This document shows positions 20,195 through 32,567 of a DNA stretch of 64,000 bases, in pieces. Location of the stretch: positions 23,974,501 to 24,038,500 of the forward strand of contig NC_058196.1 of the NCBI RefSeq assembly GCF_907165205.1, written 5' to 3'. Each line of letters starts with the position of its first letter. The first letter of the stretch is position 1. The position numbers and the translations under genes were made by a program. This stretch comes from Coccinella septempunctata. Its lineage: Eukaryota > Arthropoda > Insecta > Coleoptera > Coccinellidae. The notes under the pieces are model-generated. The model was not told where the DNA came from and ran no database searches. It worked only from the letters and a program-made list of their open reading frames with translations.

Positions 20195-21010
20195 ATTCAT
20201 TAATCCATTGCTGTATCACGTTACCCAGAATAAATCTACAAAGAGACTCAAAAACAAAACTATCGGTGCGATTAAACTCATAATTTTTTAGGGCAACTTG
20301 CGACTGTGTGCCCTCCTGTGACTGAAGAGACCCAACTGTGACCTATAGATCCTTCCACACTTCGGGCATCGATAGTCATCAACCAGATCCGTCGCTGTAT
20401 TCTTCTCGAGTCTTCATTATAACTGTGAACCAAGAGCTCTACTGTGATCTGTCTAACGCTAGTTGTTCCCAGTTATGAGTGGCATTAACTGATTTTAGGG
20501 ATTGATGCAGTATATCCTTAAACAGAGCTATTTTGGGGAGTCTTGTGTCTTGCATCCTCAGAATTAGACCGCTCTATCTGAGTCTGGCCCTTGTTACTTG
20601 AGTCTCAATTGTTATACAACTTGCGAATGCAAGACTTCTGCGTTTGAAACTTTGTGGAACAATCTGATGTGCATTTTTTGTCTTAGATGACGTTGTTTAG
20701 TTTGTTCATGCTGTTTAATATGTCGGCTGTAGGGCGTCCAGCTTTCGCTTCCGTAAAGTAGCGTTGGCAAGACCAATACCTTGTAATCAGCTGTCTTGGT
20801 CTACAGATTGAGGTTGTGATTTTGAAACACTCTGTCCTTCAGCTTACAGAATGCCCGTGATGCCGGATTGATACGGTTGTCTATTTCCGTGTCCAGGTTA
20901 GCCCTAGTATTTATGAAGCTTCCTGAGAATTTGAACTGCTCGACCTGTTCTAGAGTTTCATCCTCCAGGCTGATAGGCTTCTCTGGCGCGGAAACACGTT
21001 TATCGGCGGC
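20195..21010 (-). pseudogene. Non-LTR retrotransposon fragment (RTE-like family, copy 2)
   Basis: The minus strand matches the last two thirds of the copy at 231-1620. It begins at EDETLEQVEQFKFSGSFINT (about 20950) and ends in the TGAA-type tail at about 20195. It includes ASRAFCKLKDRVFQNH and the degraded C2H2 zinc-finger end. Several frameshifts and stops make it non-functional. The palm with YADD is missing because of 5' truncation. Confidence 0.82.
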
Positions 21011-21149
21011 CAAACAGTAGATTTATTTTATGAGTAGATCTACCCATTGGCTATTAGAGAGATGTGTGGTTGCAGATCTTAGGAATCAAGCTTCCTAGAT
21101 TGTTTGGCATTGGGCTCACTCTTTCCCAGCAAGTCCTATATCTCGTTGT

Positions 21150-21560
21150 GATATTGGAGCGCAATCTATTGTACGGGTAATTTTTGATCTACTCGGAGAG
21201 TACTTGGTGAGGAATGAGGCTTCAAAACACACATTATGCACTGTTTGTACACTGTAGTAGTGAAGTCTATCCTTACCTACGCATCTCTGGTGTGATGGAC
21301 TTGCATGGGGAATAGCTGAAGCCGCACCATTATGACTAAATGCCGGAGGAAAGCCTGAAAAAGCATTACGGGTCCTCTGAGATCCACCCTTACGGCAGAG
21401 CCATGGAGTGTCTGGTGGGTAAACCTTGTAGTTACAAAGGTGGCTATGAAAACGGTTCTAAGACTCTGGGAAAATGCAGAATAGGGTGATAAGGGACTGT
21501 TTAGGGGGCAAATGAGGGCTTTCAAGTTAGTGGAGGATGCCACCATAACCTCACCTTACC
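21150..21560 (+). pseudogene. Reverse-transcriptase thumb fragment (family N, copy B)
   Basis: LYTVVVKSILTYASLVWW (about 21245-21300) and a following region like RTIMTKCRRKA, then KSITGPLRST, match the post-catalytic part of non-LTR reverse transcriptases. The same stretch recurs at 54150-54480 with TIMTKCQRKACLSIAGTLR. RNase H and zinc finger are not present here. Multiple stops. Confidence 0.7.
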
Positions 21561-22981
21561 TAGGGATATTGCAATGAATAAAGATGAATTTTAGTGTTGT
21601 TTTCGCAAAGAACGAATCCTTATGCCACTGACTGATTGGATGCCAACCTGCGAATCCGAATAGTCGAATATTTTGCGACACATTTCCAACATTCACTCAT
21701 GAACCCTCATTCTTCGAACACAATCAGAGCATTGTCTGGCAAAAAATCGTTGCATGTTGAATTCTCGCAATTTGAGTGCTTCCATTGTCCATCGCATGGA
21801 AAACACCCTATTGTCCTCCGACCCCACTTCATCAGAGAAAGAATCCATAATGAGAAGACCAGATAAATTAAAATTCAACAAAACACCTGAAAGAAAAATA
21901 ACGCTCTGTCGTTTATTGTCTTCGCACCCCCTATTCCTGCTGTTTTTCAATTCCATGCCGTGTACTCCGTTCACATAAAAGATGAACAGGAAGTAAACAG
22001 TTTTTTTGTGTAAACTTCGGCTACTTGAAGCGTCCGAGTGGCGTTTTTTTATGAAAACAATAGGAAAGGAAGCGGAGGAAAAATGTAACGAAGCATCGGA
22101 GAGAAACTTTACTTCTCATTGTTCAACTACATATGCTTTCTGCATCCGATATCGAACGGATGTTTTCTTGGGACTCTTGTTGGAAGATTTATATTGATAT
22201 AAGAAAGAAGAGGGCTCTTTGTTTCGTATACTTACGTATATTCGTTTCTATGCCGGCGGATGCACTGCTGGAAAAATAGGAGAGGGAAAATATTTACCTT
22301 CAATTAACATTATTCCTGGAGGATTCTGAGAATATGTTTTCATAATGATGTTTACAGACACGGGCGCTAATTTAAATGAAGTTTTCGTCCTTTTTCACTG
22401 ACTGCACGAAATTCATTACGTGAATTATGTTCTTTTATATGTATCTGCATTACCTATTCTGCAGAGGATTTTGGTAGATGAAACAGTATCAAGTTGTCGT
22501 TTGAGTTAAATATTATATGGCCCAAGTATGTAATGAAAACATTCCGCCATGAGTAGATATTTGTATATTTTTTTTTAAATAATTAAATTAATAATTTCTT
22601 GACTAATTTCTAATATCTAAGATGCTAAAAACATTAGTTGAGTTCCGTCTGTACATAGCAATAAAATTGAATACTTTTTTCATCAACCCCTGAGCTACAA
22701 CCCCAACCAACATATTGAACTATAGATTTCATCCATGTTTTTAGTTTTTTCTAATGCAAATAATCTTCAGGGATCCATTGCTCGTAAAAGGTATTGAAAA
22801 AACTCATAATTCAACGTTCAATTTATTCAACCATCCATCAACATACAAATTCAATATTGCAATAAAATTTTACAAAATTTTTCTTTATATATTCACTATA
22901 ATAATTGCCATTCAGTCGATCACAATAGGGCATTGTCCCTTTTGATATTTTTTTTAACACATATTCACCTAAAACATTCAC
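21561..22981. other. 3' flank of the beat-like gene
   Basis: No further exon was seen. On the minus strand, AATAAA (plus-strand TTTATT at about 22822-22827) lies about 155 bp downstream of the beat-like stop and is a candidate polyadenylation signal. The short frames at 21636-21978 have no recognised domain. Confidence 0.4.
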
Positions 22982-23058
22982 TTACGTTAACAGGAAGAGC
23001 AGAGTCATCGCTAAATTCAAGATGGCCATATTGTAGCTTACAGCAGAGCTTTGCATAA
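22982..23058 (-). CDS. Beat-like gene, last coding exon (hydrophobic tail and stop)
   Basis: The acceptor TTTTCTTTTACAG ends just above 23058. The exon supplies TT of a Val codon whose first G is the last base of exon 23571-23769. It then reads MQSSAVSYN and a hydrophobic stretch AILNLAMTLLFLLT before TAA at 22982-22984. A hydrophobic C-terminus with no cytoplasmic residues suggests a GPI-anchor signal or very short membrane anchor, as in several Beat proteins. Phase, splice site and hydrophobicity all agree. Confidence 0.8.
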
Positions 23059-23570
23059 CTGTAAAAGAAAATTAATGATGTTAGCAGTAGTTATGACAAT
23101 TGATCAGCTAATTGAATGATCTAAAATAATCACTTTCTTATGGTGCTTCTAGATCTTTCATTTAATTCATCACATTTTTATGAAATTTTTTCAAAAGGTT
23201 AGACTTGAAAAAGGTGCGAAGTGCACCTCAGCATTAGCGTTATTCGACGTGAAAAAAAAAAATAGAGGAAAATAAAAGACCGATAATCATCCCATAGGGT
23301 AGTATTATTCAAACGTAATTTTTCATTGAACAGACGAAACTCAACTTAACGAAGAACAAAGTAACGAGAAGCATCCTTTTGTTTCGAATATAAATGAGCC
23401 TCGAACAAAACCACAAATTCAACGTACAAATGATAAAACGGACGATATATCAACCCAAATCGCAGGTTATGTAAAGTGTCCATTTTTTTCAATACCTCCA
23501 GGATCTCATATCCCGTATTTTCCTGTTACAGGATAGTTTATATCTGGTACGAATAAATCAAAACGCTTAC
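23059..23570 (-). other. Beat-like intron 4 (512 bp)
   Basis: Intron bounded by GTAAGCG donor and TTTTACAG acceptor. No repeat or other feature recognised. Confidence 0.7.
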
Positions 23571-23769
23571 CTCGGGCAGGGATGGGATCGTTGACGTTAT
23601 AGAGGTTGAGCTCAGCAGTCTGCTGATATAAATTTCCAATTTCTGCGACGCACTTCAGTGTGAGTCGGTTTTGTTGAAAATGGGATGGAAACAGTGGGAG
23701 TTCAAGGTAATTTTCGCTGTAGAATAAATCGCCGGTTGACACTTTCCTGGTCACGCATCTTTCGCAAAC
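23571..23769 (-). CDS. Beat-like gene, exon with second half of Ig domain 2
   Basis: The acceptor TTATTTTTCAG precedes GTT TGC at 23769 and the donor GTAAGCG follows 23571. The exon is 199 bp: phase 0 in, phase 1 out. It encodes VCERCVTRKV, then LELPLFPSHFQQNRLTLKCV and AEIGNLYQQTAELNLYN. LTLKCVAEI carries the second Ig-2 cysteine, and the CERC pair is an extra cysteine motif before it. Beat proteins have the comparable LKCIAEL-type motif at this position. Clean splice junctions at both ends support a real exon. Confidence 0.88.
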
Positions 23770-25304
23770 CTGAAAAATAAGAAAATAAAAAAATTTAAAA
23801 AATTCAGAATTTATACTTTTTCGAAAGAAGTTGTCTATAAAGATATTCAGAGATGAGGTTAAGGGTTAAATACTCAAATGCGTAAAATTATATCATGAGC
23901 AGGGCGTTTTGGCTTATCGGCAAACGATGCAGTTTATTTTGAGTGTCATCAAGGCTGTTGAACAAAGAACTTTGATATTTGTTTTCAGAGCTAAACATAA
24001 CCCATGCATAATAATTGAATATCTATTATAGGTTTCAGTTACCAAATAGGTACAATAAGCCTATTCTGTTTATTTATCATCCCACCATACCTACTATAAT
24101 AAGGCTTGACTGACTGAAAATGTTCAACTTTGTTTTTCTTTACAGCAGAATTTGTCATATTTTGTTTTTATTTGAAAGTAGATATTTGATATTTAAGCTT
24201 GATAAACAAAATTTGAAATTTGTTGATAGCAGTTCATAGTTTCAAGACAAACTATTCTTCTCAAATAAAAGAAAATTTTATCTTTATCATTATTCTTTTA
24301 TTTTTGAGGTGTTTCACTATTATAATTTTGTTTTCTTATTTTTCACAGGAACTTTCTTACTTTTTTTCAATATCTGACATCAACCCTTAGGGTGTTCAGC
24401 TGTTTTCTGTTATTAGTACATAAAAAAGAACTAACATTACCTACATGACCCATGGAATGTGGCAAAAAGCAAAGAAAACACCGCTTCTGCAACCCCATAA
24501 GTGGAGTTTCACACATTTCATTAGTATTAAGTGAACGAAACAATCAATTTATCGAGGAGATCCTTGTCATAACTAACACTAGACATCCGTTCTCCTTCTA
24601 GAATTGGGTATCGATAATTTTTAACGTCATGTCCACGTCTCATTAATCAGTAAATGCATTATTAATCAACTAATTATGGTCATACTAATTACTGTGATCA
24701 CGTTTAAAATACATCAAGTCCTGAGCAATGTTTACATAAAGATAATTACAATAATGATTTCATCAAAATGGACCAATATCGGACATGCAAGGTTGACTTC
24801 ATAACTAATTAACTGAGAATTAGTGTGTTCTATAATAAGCTTCAGTATTTAGTCAAATAATCCAATTATATGGACTTATAGTGATTGAAGAAGGTAGAAT
24901 GGTCGAAAAACTGTACTGGAAAGAATAACATGAATTTATAGTGTAGGTACATACGCTTAACCAAAAATCTTCTCGACATTGACATTTCAATTCCATTATT
25001 ATTATTGATCCTTTCTAATTTCCATCGAAATTCTTATACGTTTTTTTAGTATGCCTTATGATTAAAGCCTATACCTATTGCTGTAGAATTTTTACGATAG
25101 TTATAAAGATGATTCTAAGAAAAAATTTAAGAATCGCTTTAAAATATTTTCTACATATGAAGTCTATAATAAAACGTGTTAATAATATGAAGTTTCTTTC
25201 TTGCCTGGGATTCAATTCACTCTATTTTTGTCTCCATAAACAACATTTCAACAGAATTATTGCTTTTCAAGTTATTTGAAATTATTTCTGGCTGCTTGGT
25301 GATC
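23770..25304 (-). other. Beat-like intron 3, 3' part without recognised repeats
   Basis: AT-rich intron sequence. No exon, mobile element or structured repeat could be supported. Confidence 0.5.
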
Positions 25305-26465
25305 ATGCGGCGACAGTAAGCCTATGCGATATACTGACAATAAGCGTACATTAACAGTAATTTTTCACCAAAAGTAAACCTAAAGCGACAGCGAACCTAT
25401 CGCGATAATATGTAAACAGCGACACTGAGCCTACGGTGATAAAAAGTGTACTGCAGAATAGCTTATTTGAAATTATTTTTATAGTGTGATCCAACGGTGA
25501 CAGTTAGCTTATGGTTAGAGTAAGACTATGGCGACAATAAGTCTACCGCGACTGTAAGTAAACGGTGCCAGTAAGTTTACGACAACAGTAAGCTAATGAT
25601 GATAGTAAGCCTACGGAAAGAGTAAGCATTCTGCAGAGTAGGTATACGCGGAGACGAAAATTGACAGTAAGACTAGATAGCATAAGGCGATACTATGGCG
25701 ATTGTAAACCTAGGGCTTACGGCCACATTAGGTCTAAACCATGGATATTGGATATGTTTTTTCACCAATTTGATCTTTTTAAAACGGCCACAGTAGCTCT
25801 GCAGGGTATATCCTGGACTTCTAAGGCTTTTTCTTCTCCAGAAAATGATTTATTCTCATGATATTTGAAATTATTTTTATAGCGTGAGTCTACGGTGACA
25901 GTTAGTTTCAATAGGTTTCAATAAGACTATAGCGACAATAAGCCCACCACGATTTCAATTATACGGTGACATTGAGATCAAGACGACAGTTAGCTAACGA
26001 GGATAGTTAGCAAACGACTAGGAAACGAAAATGGACAGTAAGACTACAGTAACAGTGAGCATGCGGCGACAGTAATACTATGGCGACGGTAAACCTACGA
26101 CAACAGCAGGTTTACAGCTATTCTGTATCATGAATCTTGAATCTCTTTCCAAACGCCCAGTATAAGGATTGTAGTTCTACAGAACATATCCTGCACTACT
26201 AAGGCATTTTCGTCTTCAAAGGATGATTTATTTTCAAGGTATTTAAATTTTTTTTTATAGCGTTAGCCTATGGTGACAATAAGCCTATGGTTACAGTAAG
26301 GCTACTGCGATAGTAAGTATACGGTGAGAGTAAATTTAAGGTGACAATAAACCAACGGTGATAGTGAGCTTTTGACGACAGTAAGCCTACGTCAACAGTA
26401 AGCCTACAAGGATAGTCAATCTGCAGCGACAGTGAGCCTAAGACGACAGTAAGCCTACGACCATT
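25305..26465. repeat. Degenerate 17-bp minisatellite with higher-order structure
   Basis: Units resemble GTAAGCCTACGGCGACA. Between 26276 and 26465 successive units are exactly 17 bp (for example GTAAGGCTACTGCGATA, GTAAGTATACGGTGAGA, GTGAGCCTAAGACGACA). Three blocks (about 25305-25680, 25880-26125, 26265-26465) are separated by related spacers of about 150 bp containing ATATCCTGSACTWCTAAGGC, then TTTTCRTCTYC and TGATTTATTYTCA. The array therefore duplicated as block plus spacer. It lies in the 5.9-kb intron of the beat-like gene. Confidence 0.85.
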
Positions 26466-26509
26466 CTGAACAATGCTTCTTGAATAGACTTCTGAAACCA
26501 ATACAAGCG

Positions 26510-27401
26510 AACAATGTTTTTAGTATCTCTTCACAACATATTTATGCAGCATCTCTGAAGCGTTTTCGTCGTAATAAACGACAATGCGTTCTTTGAAAGT
26601 TGATTAAAAGTAGGTATTTATATAAGCATAAAGTGCCACGTTACTTCTCCAATAAAAAATGGTAATATTTTCCACAACCTCAACTAATCTATTCAGTGGA
26701 GAAAAAACATTCCCTAATGTTCCCTGTGAAGTTCCCTGAGATTCCATATAAGTTTGTTCGTTTGTATATCCAATGTGACATATTGATAGCGTTAATGGAT
26801 ATCATAAAAAAACTCCTTCCATCTAACTATTCAACTATACCGACGATTCCGCCAACCTAGAGCGAAAATGTAAACAACCACTGATTCGTGAGGGATAACC
26901 CCCGATCTTTCCAGGCTTGATTGAGCGTGATCGTGTTTTTCTCCCGAAAAACTCCAATCAAGCGTACATTCCCAAGGACGCCAGGGCCTCGAACGGAAGT
27001 TGCCGAATCGAATTCTCCCAAATTGTATGATACTCGTGGTAAAAATAAGAACGCGGGCGGACCGAGCGGATAAGCCAGCTTCAAATCGAGCGAGAACGTA
27101 AATTTTGATTAAACGTTCTCACGGAAAACGAAAAACGCAAACAAATCGTTGCGGTCGATCGCGGCTGATTGTCTGGAAAATTCGATAATCGGTTTCTGCG
27201 GCGTATATATATTTTTTCGATACAGTTTCCATTATAAATGGCGAATGGGAAAGGGGGGTTTCACGGGGTAGGTGGTAGATTCGAGGGAAACGCCAAATAC
27301 TGGTTTGTCGGTGTTAAACGAGATAGCTTACGTCACAATATAGACACACAGTACAATATAGGTACTGAGAAAAACTAGACATTTTAAACGCTGAATATAC
27401 G
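26510..27401 (-). other. CpG-rich unique intron block
   Basis: From about 26830 to 27250 the sequence is richer in G, C and CpG than its AT-rich surroundings (GCGGGCGGACCGAGCGG, GCGGTCGATCGCGGC). It contains no transposon signature I recognise. It is inside an intron and could be old host sequence or a regulatory element; nothing proves either. Confidence 0.35.
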
Positions 27402-28690
27402 GGGATGTATTGATATCTAGTTGACCTAGACAAGTTCCATGCATACAAAAAATATTGCGTTACCATAGCAACGAACAATAACTCATTAGAAGTGTCAGTG
27501 TGAAGTTTGAGGTCAAAAAAGTAAACCAGAGTTATGCAATAAATTAAAAAGAAGAAGATGTCTACCGAAATTGTGAAAATCGAAAAATTGGACTATCGAG
27601 CCATCATCAAGTACCTGTTTTTAAGAGGGTAGAGAGCAGATTTACGAAGATATGCTTAATACCCTTGGTGATCAATGTCCTTCGTATGCGATCGTGAAAA
27701 ATTGGAATGCAAGCTTCAAAAGAGGCAAATTTTCCATTGAAGATGAGGACTAATCGGGAAGGCCAGTTTCTGTGTCATTCCCCGAAAATATCGATGCAGT
27801 TCATGACATGATTTCATCAGAATTGGGCTAAAACGGATATCTGAAGCACTGAATATTTCATACGAACGCGTTCATCATATAGTTCACGTCAATTTGGACA
27901 TGAGAAAAATTGCTGCAAAATGGATCCCCTAATGTTTGAATGTTGACCAAAGCGTGCAAGGTAGAAGCATCGAGTTCGTTCTGTGCTCGATTTGAAAACG
28001 ATGTAGACTTCTCGAACCGAATTGTTACTAGGGATGAGACTTGGGTACATTTCTACGATCCAGAAACGAAGCAACAATCGATGTAATGGCGACACTCTGG
28101 TTCTCCAAGTCCTAAGAAATTTCGTGTCCAAAAATCTGCTGGAAAAGTTCTTGCTTCAGTGTTTTGGGATTGCCATGGAATAATCATGATTGATTTTTTG
28201 GATAAGGGTAGAACAATAACCGGAGATTACTATTCGACATCACTGACCACTCTACGAGAAAAAATTAAAGAGAAAAGGCACGGGAAGCTATCCGAAGGTG
28301 TATTGTTCTTGTCCCTGCACACAAATCTCATGTTGCCATGCAAAAAATTCCTGATTTAGGGTTTGAATAACTAGAACACCCTCCTCATTCAACAGATTTG
28401 GCTCCATCCGACTATCATCTCTTTCCTCAACTGAAAAAAAGTTTAAAAGGTCTTAAATTTTCTTCCAACGAGTAGGTAATGAAAGCTGTGGAGGTCTGGT
28501 TTGCAGATCAAGAAGAAACATTTTATTCTTGAGAGGTCTAGAGACGTTGCAGGTTCTCTGTAATAAATGTATCCAATTAAGAGGAGAATGTGTTGAATAA
28601 TAAAATATTTTGACATTGAAATTTTATTTGGTTCTATAGTAGGCTAAGAATTTTTCAATATATCCGAACGGTTTATTCGAGGTATACCTT
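27402..28690 (+). pseudogene. Mariner transposase pseudogene, copy 1
   Basis: ATG at 27558 starts STEIVKIEKLDYRAIIKYLF, the N-terminal helix-turn-helix region of a mariner transposase. Further recognisable pieces are SYAIVKNWNASFKRGKFS, TRDETWVHFYDPETKQQS (first catalytic Asp, about 28030), VFWDCHGIIMIDFLDKGRT and TDLAPSDYHLFPQLKKSLK (third Asp). A deletion near 28310 removes the segment that carries the second catalytic Asp (QDNAPAH in relatives), and there are several frameshifts and stops. The enzyme is dead. Terminal inverted repeats were not clearly identified; edges are taken from alignment with the copy at 47299. It lies in a beat-like intron. Confidence 0.88.
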
Positions 28691-29653
28691 CTGGAAAAAG
28701 AATTAACCCTATAGTGGCCTGAATTATCAATGTCTCATCCGCATTCATAAGTGATAACGTCACGAAATCATGACAGATCATCAAACTGACGAAGTATCAT
28801 GATCTAAATCTCAACAACTGTAGATAATCCAGAAGCCTCTTGCTGACTGTAAAATACTCCGTCTCTGAAATGAATACCATTATGGTAATAGCGATGAACT
28901 ATCTCGGCTATGAAGCTCAAGATCTGAGACTCTAAATTGGCCACAAAACTGAACAAGTTTCGTAAAGGGGTCTTATTCAATTTTTCGGCATCGCCCATTT
29001 AAGATCCCGCAGTGCGCACTGAGTGGCTCTCTTCCAAATTCAGTTTCAATTAAAACGAGATGAGGAGCATAAGGCTGCTTCTTGCTGATGAAACGTTGGA
29101 GTGTTTTTTTGTTACGTGGCATCCTATTGAGTTCGAAATGACGTATAGTCGCAGATTTTTCAAATTACGCTTGAAGAAACATGTTTATTCCATTCTAAGC
29201 AGAAGAATTCTTAATTATTCATCTTGGCCTACATGAAAAAGTTTAGCCGAATATTTTCGTAATGATAAATTTTCGGGCAAATGCTGGTACAGGTCAATCT
29301 TATTTAGAGGTGGAGATTTCTTGTGGTCTTCAACTTTCAGCTATTCATGTAAAGAACCATTAACAAAAAATTCAAAAAGATGTGATTTTATGGCGCCCTT
29401 GACATTTCGAGTAAAAAATGAGAATCTTGTAATGTTGATAGATTTTCAGTATCGTTTCATCATCTTGTGATCAAAAGGAACTAATCAGGATATTATTTAG
29501 AGCAAGAGTCAGTAAAAGCTGAAGACTAAAAAAATTAAGAAGAAATCGTTACCCAAAGAATAGAGGATAAACGTAATGAATCAAATTTCAAAATTATGGC
29601 ATCCATGATTGGAAAAACAAGGGCTTCTATTTACATCATCAAACCTCACTTAC
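28691..29653 (-). other. Beat-like intron 3, 5' part, nothing recognised
   Basis: No supported gene or repeat between the mariner copy and exon 29654-29787. Confidence 0.45.
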
Positions 29654-29787
29654 CTGCACATCCTTCAGATAAAATGTCAAGGTGCTAGCCGGTCTTGATG
29701 GCGGTGAGGTGCAATTAGCTCTGAGCACGTCTCCACTGTCGTAAAAAGTCCTCTCAGTCGTTAGGGTGGGAGGATTAGAAGGAAGCA
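29654..29787 (-). CDS. Beat-like gene, exon with first half of Ig domain 2
   Basis: The acceptor TTTTCTGTTTTAG ends above 29787 and the donor GTAAGTG begins below 29654. The 134-bp exon takes two bases to finish a Val codon, then encodes LPSNPPTLTTERTFYDSGDV and LRANCTSPPSRPASTLTFYL, ending KDVQ in phase 0. The Cys in RANCTS is the first Ig-2 disulphide residue. Beat proteins have VNCTSGRSKP-like sequence here. It joins VCERC in the next exon. Confidence 0.88.
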
Positions 29788-30429
29788 CTAAAACAGAAAA
29801 GTAGAGGACTTCAGAGCTTTCTAACGAGCGATTGATTGATTGCAAATATTCGCCACATGCAGGAGGCAACCTGGTAGGTTGGTAAGGGCTGAATTTTTAA
29901 CAGAACACCGTCATCCAAATTTCCAACAGGTCATGCAAGCAATCGATTTTTCATTTGTCATGGGAAAATGAAGGATTTATCTATGCGAAGTGATGGGAAT
30001 TGTAGTTAAATCTTTCGATAATTCTCGCATGAAAATATCAATTTCAAGATCGTAAAAAAAGTTCAATCTTGATACGAGGTGTCTTTTTGCGTATTCTGGC
30101 GTTAAACAAAATTTTTTTCTCTCACACAGAATTTTCTGAAAACAGCTCTTCTCGGATGAAAATGGCATGGTAATTCAAACAAAATTTATATTTTGTTAAG
30201 TTCTGTGTCGAAAATTGAGCGATGCCCCCTCCGACCTCGCTCTTGTCTACGCTCCTGACTAGTTCCAAACGTCAATGTATTACTACCTATACGCAAATTC
30301 TATGTTACTTCGAAAACTATTCATTCTCTTCTCATTTTCTCTTTGTTCAGATTGCTGAATCAACTTCTGTTGTGTTGAACTCGAATATTGTAAAACTTTT
30401 CTACGAGTTCACCACTGTTAAGTAATTTT
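29788..30429 (-). other. Beat-like intron 2, 3' part, nothing recognised
   Basis: No supported feature other than ordinary intron sequence. Confidence 0.45.
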
Positions 30430-31240
30430 TTTTTTCAAAATTATTAATTTTTCTATTTTCATGTTCTTTTCATGCTTTCATTGTGAATGAAATGTCTACG
30501 TGTGAAATCATAAAGAATTTTCAAACATATTTGCAATCCTCACTAGTACTGCTCAATTGATATGTTCTCTCGAGTCAACTCATTTATGTGCCTCGCCATG
30601 AATATATATTTTATTATATTTTACAATTTACATAGATTTTCAGACTCCTCTAGATTTTCTTATGGATGGAAATGGATATCTCTTTGATCATGAATGCTGA
30701 TTTATTGTGTTCTCGTGCTCATCTCACTAAATAGAATCAGTCAACTATGTTGTTAAACTCTCATTTACATATGACTAATTACTGTTATCGAGTGTCAGAT
30801 GAATGAATCCTCATGTTCTCCAGGAATTTAGTTGATTTTCCTCAGAACACGATGTGAACTCTTCTAATATGGTTCAACAGTCATTAGTAAGCCATGACAC
30901 TGGTTGAAAGTCTCTCGTCCTGTTTTTACCCTGGAAGATCTGCTCTGATATTTGTGTACTCCCTCAGTTGGCATGATCTTCTCATTATACTTCTATTATA
31001 TCCTCAAAGATATATTGACATATTAATTCATCTTGCTCGATATACAGATTAGATCTCAAGCCTTCTGCTCTTCTCGAAATCAACGATTAGTTGTTGCCTT
31101 CATCATTTTGTAACTCTCGTACTTTATCATTTGTCTATTTTTCTGATGGACATTCTAATCGTCTCTATAAATGCTGTATCCATTGATGAAATCTCTCCAA
31201 GACCAACGTTGTTTATATTAATTATAATATTATTGCTCCA
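30430..31240. repeat. Dispersed non-coding repeat, copy 2
   Basis: Same orientation and order as 4005-4850, sharing CAGAACACGATGTGAACT, TAAGCCATGACACTGGTTGA and CATCTTGCTCGATATACAG. It lies in an intron of the beat-like gene. It is non-coding and of unknown family. Confidence 0.75.
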
Positions 31241-32567
31241 CTCATATTTAATGTATTGATCTCATTGATCACCAGAGTTAGAAAACATCAATATCCCTTT
31301 GGCGAGCAGTTCATTCGAAAATCGTAAGGAAATACGGGAAGGATAATCAGTACTTTTGATCCACAAAAAAGAGCCACTTTTTTATTTCATGATGTAGATT
31401 ATCTTTCGAGTCCTTTTAGCGAAAAAACATTTAATTCTCTCAAATTGATAATTTTATGTTTCCCTGATGAACTCCAACACCAGTTGATTAATTGAAATAA
31501 AGGACTTCGCCATTCAAAAAATTCTGTAGTCAAGGAAACTTCAGCTTTATGAAAAGTACATCCCACTCGACTCGCTGAATTAACGATCGTCGGAATAAGA
31601 ATTCAAATCTTGCTCCATTTGCCGAATCAGTGCCTCTTCACAGAACTTCCCCCTGTACAACCCACGGCACAATTGTGCGACTTTTCCCGGAGCAAAAGCA
31701 TTTCCCCAGTTATAACTCAATCGTGATATTTAATTCACGGTGTTCGAGATCCAGAGCTGCAGAAAATCATCCTGCTCGCGATATAATGGAAGCTTTCTTA
31801 TTGAGGGAAAAAATGTCAGCTAGTTGAAATATAGATTTTGGCATGAGGAGCGGTCATCGAAATATGAAAAGTTTAATTATCATGTGTTTGGAGTTGTTGT
31901 TGATGGATGGCTCTGTTTGGTAGATCTAGTGCTTGTCGTATTTGCATTTTTGTGCCATTAACGTCAATGATGAGTCATAGTGTACTGGTTTAGTGGAAAC
32001 AATGAATTAACGGCATCAAAAGCAATCGAATACATCCTTTAACTCATTTCCATACATATGAATGTTTGAAGCGTAAAAATAAATATTCATTCACTGAAAT
32101 CTTTCGAGTGTTTTGAAATTTAGTGAGAGTTACACGCCCTGAAAGAACGCTTTGCAATTGGAAAATAGACGGTTGAGTTCTGGTTAATGGTTATGAAGTT
32201 ATGCGTTTGTCTGAGGGTCCATGTACTAGGGGATATTTGACACATAAATAGGCATAAATCAAAATCTAAGGCAGATGAGTCCATTGGACTATTTAGTATC
32301 CAATCTAAAGGTGAAACAAAAATAAGGGTCACCATTTGAAAAGTAACCGATGAGTGTATTTACCCACCTGTATATTTGAACTACTTTTCTTTCACAATAC
32401 AATATTTCCCCAGCTAGCTTCTCACAAGTTCGAATCCTGTATTGAATTATTGACATAACAAATACCTTCTCCAAAGTATCCGAACTACCCATGCATATTT
32501 CTAGACAAATCCAAGCACATGCCCTACTAGTAACCGAACAGTTATCGGTATATAAGATCATAGTTAC
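31241..32567 (-). other. Beat-like intron 2, 5' part, nothing recognised
   Basis: Mostly AT-rich. A slightly GC-richer unique stretch lies at about 31560-31800. No gene or repeat called. Confidence 0.4.

Noticed and set aside
26268..26501. Minus-strand 77-codon frame over the minisatellite
   Set aside because: Periodicity comes from the 17-bp DNA repeat; not a protein.
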